Positions 29,235 through 37,000 of a DNA stretch of 64,000 bases are shown piece by piece. This DNA is from Salisaeta longa DSM 21114. GTDB lineage: Bacteria; Bacteroidota; Rhodothermia; Rhodothermales; Salinibacteraceae. The position numbers were made by a program, and so were the translations under genes. Below the pieces are notes generated by a model. That model saw nothing but the letters and a program-made list of their open reading frames with translations. It had not been told where the DNA came from and ran no database searches. Numbering within the stretch: the stretch's first letter is position 1; every line of letters starts with the position of its first letter. The DNA is taken from positions 1,448,005-1,512,004 of the forward strand of contig NZ_ATTH01000001.1 in the NCBI RefSeq assembly GCF_000419585.1, in the 5' to 3' direction.

Positions 29235-29546
29235 CGGCAACTGCTGGGCATCGCCGATGCAACCGGCGTGGCTCCCGACTCTTGCCTCGATACCTGCACG
29301 CCGCAGGAGCAACCGGGCATGGTGCGCGTGTCGCTCGGCCTGTACAATACGCGGGCGGATGTTGACGCAGCGGCCGACGCCCTCGCCGACATCGCCGCAC
29401 GGCCGGACGCATACCGCTCGAAATACCGCGCGCTGCGCAATGGACACGGCGATTGGGCGCACACCGACTTCAACGTGCCGCCGCACGAGCTGCTGACCCT
29501 GGAGGGTGCGGCCGACGATTGGGTGCGCGACGCCTTGTCCTCGTAG
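29235..29546 (+). pseudogene. Cysteine desulfurase 3' fragment
   Basis: The frame encodes the last ~103 residues of the desulfurase (from LLGIADATGVAPDSCLDTC to the stop), nearly identical to the complete gene, with a Gln/Glu-type difference near CTPQ. The PLP lysine and active cysteine regions are absent and the upstream sequence (29031-29234) is unrelated, so it cannot be a working enzyme. Confidence 0.88.
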
Positions 29547-29610
29547 GCGACGCCGCACGCAGCGCCCCCGGCCGGTTCATGGTACCCTCGCCTGGACTTG
29601 AACCAGGATT
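29235..29610. repeat. Right copy of the ~376-bp direct repeat flanking the island
   Basis: Counterpart of 25090-25465, offset 4145 bases. It holds a desulfurase 3' fragment, the spacer and the 3' part of the intact tRNA-Arg. Differences from the left copy include one in the tRNA T stem (C here, T on the left, tRNA strand) and several near the start of the repeat. Confidence 0.93.
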
Positions 29611-29655
29611 TGCAGCTTAGGAGGCCGCCGTTCTATCCAGTTGAACTACGAGGGC
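29580..29655 (-). tRNA. tRNA-Arg (anticodon CCT)
   Basis: The minus strand folds as a complete 76-nt tRNA with encoded CCA. Acceptor GCCCTCG/CGAGGGT, D stem GTTC/GAAC, anticodon stem GCGGC/GCTGC with loop CTCCTAA (anticodon CCT), T stem CCTGG/CCAGG with loop TTCAAGT, then A73 and CCA. The first acceptor pair is G1-U72, which is unusual. The gene is the target of the island: its 3' part is duplicated at 25435-25465. Confidence 0.95.
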
Positions 29656-29672
29656 TTCGTGCCGGTGCGCGG

Positions 29673-30242
29673 TTACTGCGTGTTGCGCCACGGTGTTTCT
29701 GACGGGTCGTACCACGGATTGTCGTCGGGGACTTCGCGCCCCGCGTGGGCCGCGCTGTACCGCAGGTAGTTCTCGGCATACGTCCGAATGCGCGCCACCT
29801 CGGCGTCCGTGAGCGAGCGCACCACCCGCGCCGGCTGCCCCAGCACCATCGACCGGGGCGGCACCTCGGTACCGCCGGTAACCAGCGCCCCCGCCCCCAC
29901 GATGCTGCACGTGCCAATCACGGCATGATCCATCACCGTCGCGCCCATGCCTACAAGCACCGTGTCTTCAATCGTGCAGCCGTGGATGATGGCCCCGTGG
30001 CCAATCGTCACGTACGCGCCCACGTCGGTTGGGGCCGTGCCGTGGGTGACGTGCACGCAGCTGTTGTCCTGCACGTTCGACGCCTTCCCGATGCGAATGG
30101 CGTTCACGTCGCCCCGCACGGTGGTGTTGTGCCAAATGCTCGCGCCCTCGCCCAACGTTACGTCGCCCAGCACGACCGCCGAGTCGGCTATGTAGTTGCT
30201 TTCATTATACCGCGGGTGCTGCCCTAGAAACGATCGGATCAT
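29673..30242 (-). CDS. Gamma-class carbonic anhydrase family protein
   Basis: A 189-residue left-handed beta-helix protein built from hexapeptide repeats (AVVLGDVTLGEGASIW... and VTIGHGAIIHGCTIEDTVLVG). The histidines expected to bind the metal between trimer subunits are present in CVHVTHG and IGHGAIIHG. Such proteins hydrate CO2 or act as PaaY/YrdA-like members; activity varies, so catalysis is likely but not certain. The C-terminal ~40 residues (RTYAENYLRYSAAHAG) form the usual packing helix. It lies 17 bases upstream of the tRNA-Arg 5' end on the same strand. Confidence 0.88.
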   Translation of the reverse strand: MIRSFLGQHPRYNESNYIADSAVVLGDVTLGEGASIWHNTTVRGDVNAIRIGKASNVQDNSCVHVTHGTAPTDVGAYVTIGHGAIIHGCTIEDTVLVGMGATVMDHAVIGTCSIVGAGALVTGGTEVPPRSMVLGQPARVVRSLTDAEVARIRTYAENYLRYSAAHAGREVPDDNPWYDPSETPWRNTQ

Positions 30243-30395
30243 GGCGTCAGAAAACCGGTGGATGGGTGTGACGCTGCAACATCGGCATTTTCACACCGGA
30301 TTGCAACGCCCGGCCCTGCCGGCCTATGGCACACCGCCACACATGCGGCGTACATACCATTCCACGCCTTTTCGCACAGACCGCTTCCGCACATC

Positions 30396-30893
30396 GTGGC
30401 TGGATACAAAGGACACGTGGCCGGTGCCTCCGTATTTGGTACAGGCTACGTGGCAGCACTGATTTACGTCTTTTCGATCAACGCGGCCTATCAGCAGTTC
30501 ACCGCGTGGGAGCTCCTTGCCTATCCGCTGGGCGTTTTTGTGCTGGCCCTCTTGTTCGGATTGTGGCCCGACGTGGACACCGACTCGAAGGGGCAACGCG
30601 TATTCTATGTGCTGTTCTTCCTGACGGACCTCTACCTGATCCTGATGGGCCACTTTCGCTACGCGGCCTACCTCGGCCTCTTTGCGCTCGTACCCGCCAT
30701 GGGCAAGCACCGCGGGTGGACCCACACCTGGTGGGCCATGCTCCTCGTCCCGGCGCCCATCCTCGTACTGCCGTATTTCCACATGCCCGAGCGTCCGCTG
30801 GTAGGCGTGCCGTTCTATGGGGCGGCGGTCATCGGCTACTTTAGCCACCTGGTGCTCGACGGCGTCTTTCCTGGCATGGAGCGCACCCGATAG
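30396..30893 (+). CDS. YdjM/DUF457-family membrane-bound putative metal-dependent hydrolase
   Basis: A ~165-residue inner-membrane protein with four to five hydrophobic helices. Polar motifs typical of the family are kept: an N-terminal GYKGHV, LWPDVDTDSKG after the second helix, HRGWTHTWW in the middle and GYFSHLVLDGVFPG at the end; the Asp and His residues probably bind metal. The GTG at 30396 gives the expected short N-terminus (MAGYKGH); the longer ATG start at 30258 adds ~46 residues without similarity and overlaps the divergent carbonic anhydrase leader. The stop is three bases before murJ, so the pair is probably one operon. Confidence 0.75.
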   Translation: MAGYKGHVAGASVFGTGYVAALIYVFSINAAYQQFTAWELLAYPLGVFVLALLFGLWPDVDTDSKGQRVFYVLFFLTDLYLILMGHFRYAAYLGLFALVPAMGKHRGWTHTWWAMLLVPAPILVLPYFHMPERPLVGVPFYGAAVIGYFSHLVLDGVFPGMERTR

Positions 30894-30896
30894 CTC

Positions 30897-32600
30897 ATGG
30901 ATGAGACCGACGCGTCGCCCCCCAACGAGCCGTCTGCCGCTTCGTCCGACAGCCGCGCCGGGTCGGTGGCAGCGGGCATTCTGTCGAGCCGCGTGGCCGG
31001 GCTGCTGCGCGAGAGCGCCTTTGCCTACTACTTTGGCGTAAGCGCCTTCACCGACGTGCTGCAGGTCGCGTTCAAGTCGCCCAACCTGATCCAAAACTTG
31101 CTGGGCGAGGGCACGATCTCGGCGGCCTTCATTCCGGTGTACACCCGGCTGTTGGAGGAGGAGTCGCCCGAGGCGGCCGGCCGCTTCGCAGGGGCCATCT
31201 TTGGCCTGCTCTTGGCTATCGTGGGCGTGCTTGTCATTGTGGGCGTGGTGGCGGCGCGGCCGCTGGCCATCGTCCTTGCACCGGGCTACGTGGGCGATGC
31301 GGCCCAAGTGGCCGCCGGCGCGCGCGCCATCAACCGGCTGGACCTGCTCGTCGATGCGGTGCGCATCATCTTTCCGATGGCAGGCCTGGCGACCCTCGCG
31401 GCGTGGGCGCTGGGCATCCTCAACAGCCACCGGCAGTTTTTCATTCCGTACGTGGCCCCTGCGCTGTGGAACGTGAGCATTATCGCGGCCCTCGCGGCGG
31501 GCGCGCTGTACTGGACGGGCACGCCCTGGACGCCCGCGGCCCTTGCCTCCGACCAGCTCGCGCGGCTCGTGCTCGCGGCCTGCGGCGGCGCCCTGGTGGG
31601 CGGCGCGCTACAGTTTGGCGTGCAGCTCCCGTTTGTGGCGCGCCACCTCACGGGCTTCCGCCTGTCGCTTTCCACCCAGGTGCACGGCGTGCGCGATGCG
31701 CTGCGGGCGTTTGGTCCGGTTGTGGCGGGCCGCGGCGTGGTGCAGCTGTCCAGCTACCTCGATACCTTCCTGGCCACGTTTCTGGCCGTTGGCGCGCTCA
31801 GCGCCCTTCGCTTTGCGCAGCTGTTCTACCTGCTGCCCATCAGCCTATTTGGACTGGCTGTGGCGGCCTCCGAGCTGCCCGAGCTGTCGCGCCTCACGGC
31901 GGCGGCCCGGCAAACGTTTGCCGAACGCGTGCGGCGCTCGCTCCGCCAGATCGCCTTCCTCACCGTGCCCACCGTCGTGGGCTACCTATCGTTTGGCTAC
32001 TTGCTGGTGGCCGCCCTGCTGCAACGCGGACAGTTTGGCGTGGCCAGCACCTGGCTCGTGTGGCTGGTGCTGGGGGCCTACGCGCTGGGCATCCTCGCCT
32101 CGACCTTCGCGCGGCTGCTGCAAAATGCGTTTTACGCCGTTGAGGAAACGAAGACGCCTGCCCGCGTGGCCGCGTGGCGCGTGGGCGTCTCGACCGCCGT
32201 GGCCCTGCCCGCCATGTTTTTGCTCGATCGGGTGGCGCTGACGGCGGTGGTGGGCCATCCGTTGGCGGGCGAGCCGCTGTTTTTGGGCGCCGTAGGGCTG
32301 GGCTTGGGCGCGAGCGCCGGGGCGTGGATGGAGCTGTGGTGGCTCCGCCGTGCCCTGCACGCCCGCTTGCCGGCCCTCGTCCTGCCGTGGCGCGCCATCG
32401 GCCGGATGGGCCTGCTGGCTACGATCGTCGGTGCGCTATGCACGGGCCTCTGGTGGATGCTGCCGGCGTGGCCGCCGCTCGTGCTGGCGGGCTTGGTGGG
32501 CGGAAGCTTTGCGGGCTGTTACCTCGCGGGCGCCGCGGCGCTTGGCTTCCCCGAAGGCCGCGCCTGGACGCACCAGCTGCGCCGGCGCCTCCCGTGGTAG
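30897..32600 (+). CDS. murJ: Lipid II flippase MurJ (MviN family)
   Basis: A 567-residue polytopic inner-membrane protein of the MOP exporter superfamily, with about 14 helices, that flips the murein precursor lipid II. Family signatures include SRVAGLLRESAFAYYFG at the start of helix 1, FKSPNLIQNLLGEGTISAAFIPVY and, in the second half, FYAVEETKTPARVAAWRV. A ~25-residue polar N-terminal extension precedes helix 1. It follows the YdjM-like gene by three bases. Essential in most murein-containing bacteria. Confidence 0.93.
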   Translation: MDETDASPPNEPSAASSDSRAGSVAAGILSSRVAGLLRESAFAYYFGVSAFTDVLQVAFKSPNLIQNLLGEGTISAAFIPVYTRLLEEESPEAAGRFAGAIFGLLLAIVGVLVIVGVVAARPLAIVLAPGYVGDAAQVAAGARAINRLDLLVDAVRIIFPMAGLATLAAWALGILNSHRQFFIPYVAPALWNVSIIAALAAGALYWTGTPWTPAALASDQLARLVLAACGGALVGGALQFGVQLPFVARHLTGFRLSLSTQVHGVRDALRAFGPVVAGRGVVQLSSYLDTFLATFLAVGALSALRFAQLFYLLPISLFGLAVAASELPELSRLTAAARQTFAERVRRSLRQIAFLTVPTVVGYLSFGYLLVAALLQRGQFGVASTWLVWLVLGAYALGILASTFARLLQNAFYAVEETKTPARVAAWRVGVSTAVALPAMFLLDRVALTAVVGHPLAGEPLFLGAVGLGLGASAGAWMELWWLRRALHARLPALVLPWRAIGRMGLLATIVGALCTGLWWMLPAWPPLVLAGLVGGSFAGCYLAGAAALGFPEGRAWTHQLRRRLPW

Positions 32601-32618
32601 GGCGTCAGGGATCGCCGC

Positions 32619-33287
32619 TTACGCATCGCTACGCGTATCCTGCACCGCCGCTACAAAGGCCCGGACCTTTTCGGCATCGAGCATGCCGTTGGTGCGCACG
32701 CCGCTACACACATCCACCCCAAACGGCCGCACCTGCGCAATGGCTGCCGCCACGTTGCCCGCGTGCAAGCCGCCCGCCAGAAAAACGGGCACGTCTACGG
32801 CATCACGAATGGTGCGGCTGATCGCCCAGTCGTGCACGCGCCCCGTGCCGCCTAACTCCTTCACCGCAGCCTGCGGATTCCCTGAATCGAGCAGTAACGC
32901 GTCGACATGCGGTGCTGCCGCTGCCGCCTCTGCGCGGGCCGCGGGGCCTTGTACGTGAATGACTTGCACCAAATGGGTGCGCGGCAGTGCCCTGCGGAGC
33001 GCCTTATCGTCCGACGGATCTATCGCATCACACAACTGCACCGCCGTTGCGCCGATGCGCTGTTGCTGCGCGATGATGGCGGCGGGGCGCTGCGCGCTGG
33101 TCAGCAAAAACGTGGCCACCGGCGGGGGCACCTGGGCTGCAATCCCGCGCGCCGTCGCTTCGTCGATGACACCCGGCCCGCTGGGCATGGCCGACACAAG
33201 CCCGAGCGCGTTTGCTCCAGCCAACACCGCTTCGCGCGCCTCAGCCGGACGCTGAATGCAGCAGATTTTTATGCGAGGTACCGGCAT
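32619..33287 (-). CDS. Phosphoribosylanthranilate isomerase (TrpF)-like protein
   Basis: A ~222-residue TIM barrel. The N-terminal strand reads RIKICCIQRPAEAREAVLAGANALGLV, where TrpF normally has KICG(L/I)T; the first Cys (the catalytic base in TrpF) is kept but Gly is Cys and Thr is Gln. The later DALLLDSGN supplies the acid Asp, and VFLAGGLHAGNVAAAI...GVDVCSGVRTNG is the phosphate site. It may be a true isomerase of tryptophan synthesis or a TrpF-like enzyme with another substrate; no other trp genes are nearby. Start 33287 (MPVPRIKICC) or 33302 are both possible. Confidence 0.75.
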   Translation of the reverse strand: MPVPRIKICCIQRPAEAREAVLAGANALGLVSAMPSGPGVIDEATARGIAAQVPPPVATFLLTSAQRPAAIIAQQQRIGATAVQLCDAIDPSDDKALRRALPRTHLVQVIHVQGPAARAEAAAAAPHVDALLLDSGNPQAAVKELGGTGRVHDWAISRTIRDAVDVPVFLAGGLHAGNVAAAIAQVRPFGVDVCSGVRTNGMLDAEKVRAFVAAVQDTRSDA

Positions 33288-33370
33288 ACGAATACAGGGC
33301 ATTGAGGGCGCAGGGCAAGCAGTATGGAACAGAAGCCGCGCGGCCCGCGGGTTGATCCCCTAACCACAAA

Positions 33371-33410
33371 CGGACCCGCCGGCCGTGCCGACGGGTCCGC
33401 GTGCGTTTTT
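33371..33410. terminator. Hairpin terminator between TrpF-like and metallo-hydrolase genes
   Basis: CGGACCCG (33371-33378) pairs with CGGGTCCG (33392-33399). On the plus strand T5 follows at 33406-33410; on the minus strand, on which both neighbours are transcribed, the stem is followed by TTTG. It most likely ends the metallo-hydrolase transcript. Confidence 0.65.
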
Positions 33411-33431
33411 GCTTTGGTTTGGTTGCGGCCG

Positions 33432-34112
33432 CTAGCGTTCCAGCGTACCACCAAACGGAATGATGTGCGTATCGAAGCCCGCCTCGTCAAAGACCTCCGT
33501 GAAGTCGTCTAGGTCAATCTGGTTGAAGGGGAAGGTGTTGTAGTGCACCGGCACAAACAACGCCGGATCGACCATATCCGCCGCCATCAGCGCGCCCTCA
33601 ATGCCCATCGTCACGGTATCGCCGATGGGAGCAAGCATCAGATCGACGTCATACATATCGCCAATCCACTGCATTTCGGCAAAAGGTGCCGTGTCGCCGG
33701 TGTAGTACACGCACTGGTCGGCAAGCTCCAGCACAAAACCAACGGGCACGCCGCCGTAGCTTCCATCGGGGAAAGACGACGTGTGGCGCGCATGCACAGC
33801 TTCCACCGAGCCCCAGTCAAAGTGCACCGTTCCGCCTTCGTTGAGGGGCTGCACCTTCTCGTGATCGTAGTCGCTCCCCACGCGCGAAATGACCTCAAAC
33901 GTACCAATTACTGTGGGATCGCTGGCCGCCAGCACGCCCTCAATGTCGGCGTAGTGATCGAAGTGCGCATGCGACAGCAACACTACGTCGGGCGACAGGT
34001 CTGCGGGCACCGTCTCGGTGTGCGGGTTGTCGTTAAAGAACGGATCGAACAGCAACGTCGTGCCGCCGGTCTCGATCTGAAAAGTGGAGTGGCCGAAGTA
34101 TGTAAGCGTCAT
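33432..34112 (-). CDS. UPF0173-type metallo-beta-lactamase-fold hydrolase
   Basis: A 226-residue metal-dependent hydrolase. It starts TLTYFGHSTFQIETGG and LLFDPFFNDNP as UPF0173/YtkL proteins do, then has the metal motif HAHFDHYAD, a downstream TGDTAPF with a metal-bridging Asp, and a final PVHYNTFPFNQ His. The biological substrate of this family is unknown. It stands alone on the minus strand with a hairpin terminator downstream. Confidence 0.9.
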   Translation of the reverse strand: MTLTYFGHSTFQIETGGTTLLFDPFFNDNPHTETVPADLSPDVVLLSHAHFDHYADIEGVLAASDPTVIGTFEVISRVGSDYDHEKVQPLNEGGTVHFDWGSVEAVHARHTSSFPDGSYGGVPVGFVLELADQCVYYTGDTAPFAEMQWIGDMYDVDLMLAPIGDTVTMGIEGALMAADMVDPALFVPVHYNTFPFNQIDLDDFTEVFDEAGFDTHIIPFGGTLER

Positions 34113-34452
34113 AGCGATTGCGGAATGATGAAAAGACCCGTGTCACTGCGCTGTACGACCGTAACGAAGCAGAGGTGCTCTTCAGGCCGGGGCGTTACAA
34201 CATTGAAAGGTCCCCGTGGCGTGCGTGGTGAAACGTGAGCGGTCGACGGATCACCGATACACACGTAAAGAACGAATTACATGTCGACTGCGCCTTTGTA
34301 TTTGAAGGCACTGCGTACCATCTTGAATGTGCGTACTTCACGTAGGCTTTATCTGACACGTCTGTACCGGCCCAGCTGCGCGCAGTCCCTGATGAGATGT
34401 CAGACAACGCCTGCCGCCTGCATGGTTTTCTCTCCTTACGGCCCTCGTTTTT
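34113..34452. other. Intergenic region with divergent promoters
   Basis: About 340 bases between the metallo-hydrolase (minus) and the small membrane-protein gene (plus). No reading frame or RNA fold looked real. The stretch 34290-34310 (TTTGTATTTG) resembles Bacteroidota promoter elements but spacing is not convincing, so I do not call a promoter. Confidence 0.5.
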
Positions 34453-34944
34453 ATGTCGCAACAACGCGTGCAGCAGGTCTTCCTCAATCATATCGAATGG
34501 TGGCTCAGTGTAGCCGCACTGCTCGTCATTGTCGGCGCCCCGATGGCCGCAGGCGCGACGGGGCTTCTCTTTTGGCAAATTATGGCGAGCGTAGCCATTG
34601 CGGTGGGCATGATCCACGCCGGTATCTTTTGGACCGTGCGGCGGCGGCAGCAACGCGTGCGGGAGCAAACCATCGCCGAATTGCGGCAGATGCTGTCGGA
34701 TGTGGTCAAAAATCAACTGACCGTCATCGATTTATATCTGCCCGAAAAAGAACAGATGATCATGCGGCAAGAGCTCAACGGCATTCGCAAGACCCTCACC
34801 GACATCGGAGCGGTCGTCGAGACGCTTTCAGACGAGACCGTTCGGGACTGGAAGGCGCGGTATGACACCATCCCGCACGCCCCAAACGTTTCACCGGGGC
34901 GCTCCAACTGCTCATATTCGGTATCCAATGACATCATGCAATAG
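34453..34944 (+). CDS. Small membrane protein with cytoplasmic helical domain, unknown function
   Basis: A 163-residue protein. Two hydrophobic helices (~16-38 and ~44-64) form a hairpin, followed by an Arg-rich turn (TVRRRQQRVREQ) that should sit in the cytoplasm and a predicted helical domain. The stretch MLSDVVKNQLTVIDLYLPEKEQ vaguely resembles the helix of histidine-kinase phosphoacceptor domains, but the histidine is missing. I do not recognise the family. The upstream neighbour is divergent and the next gene downstream encodes a type IX cargo protein. Confidence 0.6.
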   Translation: MSQQRVQQVFLNHIEWWLSVAALLVIVGAPMAAGATGLLFWQIMASVAIAVGMIHAGIFWTVRRRQQRVREQTIAELRQMLSDVVKNQLTVIDLYLPEKEQMIMRQELNGIRKTLTDIGAVVETLSDETVRDWKARYDTIPHAPNVSPGRSNCSYSVSNDIMQ

Positions 34945-35076
34945 GCGGCTATTTTATACGCCGAATTCACAAAAATAGTGCACAATGCGTTCTTTTCACT
35001 TTTACTTTAAAATCGTCCAGTAGGTCGTATCGGACACGCGCAACTCGCATTTGGGGGTTAAACACCGGTACCTGTT

Positions 35077-36891
35077 ATGAGACAAACTGCTACGACGTTA
35101 CGCTATCTCAGCATCTTCTTTGCATCCTGTGCGCTACTTCTTGTAGGGTTTTTGCCATCTACAGGCTATGCGCAGCAGACCGCCGACCTGCAAGTTATCC
35201 ATAATGCCGCAGGGTTTGGCGATGTGGATATCTACATCCTTGACAGCGGCGGCACACAGCTTGATAAGCTCAATGACTTCCCCTTCCGCGGCGCACTCGT
35301 TGCAAGCGGCGTACCTGCCGGGCAAGACCTCACGCTCACGGTGAATGACGCCAGCAGCACAAGTTCGAGCGATCAGCAGGTAACTTCGCAAACGGTCAAC
35401 TTTGCAGCTGATACGTTCAACCAAGCCATCGCCCTGGGCGATGTAGGTGATTTCTCGCTGTCGGTCGTCAACAACCAAACCACCACCGCCGGCGGAAGCG
35501 GATTGATTGACGTGTTTGCCGTACATGGCACGCCTGACGCAGGAACCGTTGATGTGCTCACCCGCGGGGCTGTTGTCGTCGACGCGCTTGGCTACAAGCA
35601 GACGGTCTTGTACGATAACTTGCCCACTGACGATTACGTGGTGCGCGTGGGTCCCAACGACAATTCGTCGTTCCTAGCGTCGTACAATGCCAACCTGCAG
35701 GCACGTGGACTGGACAATGTAACGGTGACCGTTTTAGCATCGGGGTTTGTGAACCCCTCCACGGGCAAACCCAGCTTCGTCGTTGCTGCGGTTCCCCCGC
35801 AAGATTTGTCTACAACCCCAACCGACAACTTCATTGAACTATCCCCGGCGCCACAAACGCTCATCATCAATGAGTTTTTTGCCAATCCAGGCAGCTCGCA
35901 AGACACGAACGGCGACGGCATAAACGGCGGCGATGCAGAGGAGGAGTTCATTGAGGTTGTAAATATCTCAGGCGGCACCATTGACCTCTCGGGGTATGTG
36001 CTGCGTGATGCTGCCGACAACACCTACACGTTTCCGTCGGGCACGTCGCTCGCGCCCCAAGAGGCGGCAACTATTTTCGCTGGCGGCACGCCCACCGGCA
36101 TTCCAGGCGTTACGGACACCGGAAGTCCTGCGCTCAACAACGGGGGCGACATCATCTACCTGGAAAACGACACCGGCACGCAGCTAGACATCGTCGACTA
36201 CGACACGGCGTTTGCCCCCGAAGCGGACGGCACCTCTTCCACCCGCAACCCTGACTTCTACGGAGGCATGGTGGAGAGCACCACGCTTGGTTCGGCGTTT
36301 ACCCCCGGCACCACCACGGGCGGCGGCGCGCTTCCCGTCGAGATGGGCGCCTTTACTGCCACCGCCGATGGCCGCGACGTCCTGCTTCGCTGGACGACCC
36401 TTGCGGAGACCAATAACAGCCACTTTGAGGTTCAGCAGAAGGTTGACGGCGCGTTTCAAGCCGTTGGACGCCGCGAGGGTGCCGGCACCACCCAAACCGA
36501 AACGTCGTATCGCTTCCGCGTGCGTGGCCTTGCACCGGGCTCCTACGCTTTCCGGCTCCGCCAGGTCGATGCCGACGGCGATGTGTCGTTTGCGGGCCCC
36601 GTGACGGCCATCGTGGGCCTCCGCGGCGCATATCAGTGGGCAAACGTAACGCCGAACCCGGTGCGCACCACCGGCCGAACGCGCTTGCAAGTGCAAAAGA
36701 CGCAATACGTCACCGTGACGCTGTATGACATGCTTGGCCGTGAGGTGAAAACGCTCTATCGCGGTACGCTTGGGGCGGGCCGCGCGCAGAGCATTGCGCT
36801 GGAGGCCGGTGATTTGCCCAGCGGACTCTACCTCCTGCGCGCCCGCGGCGAAACGTTCAGCAGCACCCAGCGCGTGACCATCGTTCGGTAG
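35077..36891 (+). CDS. Secreted DUF4397 / lamin-tail-domain protein with type IX C-terminal sorting signal
   Basis: A 604-residue extracellular protein. A signal peptide (core FFASCALLLVGFLPSTGYA) is followed by two DUF4397 repeats (~32-250; LQVIHNAAGFGDVDIYI and LIDVFAVHGTPDAGTVDVL). Next is a lamin-tail domain (~262-400; LIINEFFANPGS...EEEFIEVVNIS...LSGYVLRD). A fibronectin-like region follows, and the last ~80 residues form a type A sorting domain: PNPVRTTGRTRLQV, LYDMLGREVKTLY, LPSGLYLLRARG and a final VTIVR. It should be secreted by the PorV-dependent type IX system and anchored or released at the surface. Function is unknown; DUF4397 and lamin-tail domains often occur in adhesive or nuclease-associated surface proteins. 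Confidence 0.88.
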   Translation: MRQTATTLRYLSIFFASCALLLVGFLPSTGYAQQTADLQVIHNAAGFGDVDIYILDSGGTQLDKLNDFPFRGALVASGVPAGQDLTLTVNDASSTSSSDQQVTSQTVNFAADTFNQAIALGDVGDFSLSVVNNQTTTAGGSGLIDVFAVHGTPDAGTVDVLTRGAVVVDALGYKQTVLYDNLPTDDYVVRVGPNDNSSFLASYNANLQARGLDNVTVTVLASGFVNPSTGKPSFVVAAVPPQDLSTTPTDNFIELSPAPQTLIINEFFANPGSSQDTNGDGINGGDAEEEFIEVVNISGGTIDLSGYVLRDAADNTYTFPSGTSLAPQEAATIFAGGTPTGIPGVTDTGSPALNNGGDIIYLENDTGTQLDIVDYDTAFAPEADGTSSTRNPDFYGGMVESTTLGSAFTPGTTTGGGALPVEMGAFTATADGRDVLLRWTTLAETNNSHFEVQQKVDGAFQAVGRREGAGTTQTETSYRFRVRGLAPGSYAFRLRQVDADGDVSFAGPVTAIVGLRGAYQWANVTPNPVRTTGRTRLQVQKTQYVTVTLYDMLGREVKTLYRGTLGAGRAQSIALEAGDLPSGLYLLRARGETFSSTQRVTIVR

Positions 36892-36932
36892 GCCTTTCCC
36901 GGCAGCCCCGTTTCGTCTTGCTGCTCCCCTGG

Positions 36933-36970
36933 GCGGACTGCAACCCCTGCGGGTGCAGTCCGCTGCTTGT
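36933..36970 (+). terminator. Hairpin terminator after the type IX cargo gene
   Basis: A 10-bp perfect stem GCGGACTGCA (36933-36942) / TGCAGTCCGC (36954-36963) is followed by a short T-rich tail (TGCTTGTTT). The neighbours converge, so it may serve the cargo gene from the left. Confidence 0.75.
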
Positions 36971-37000
36971 TTACACGCGGCCCGCGGGCGGACGCGGCGT

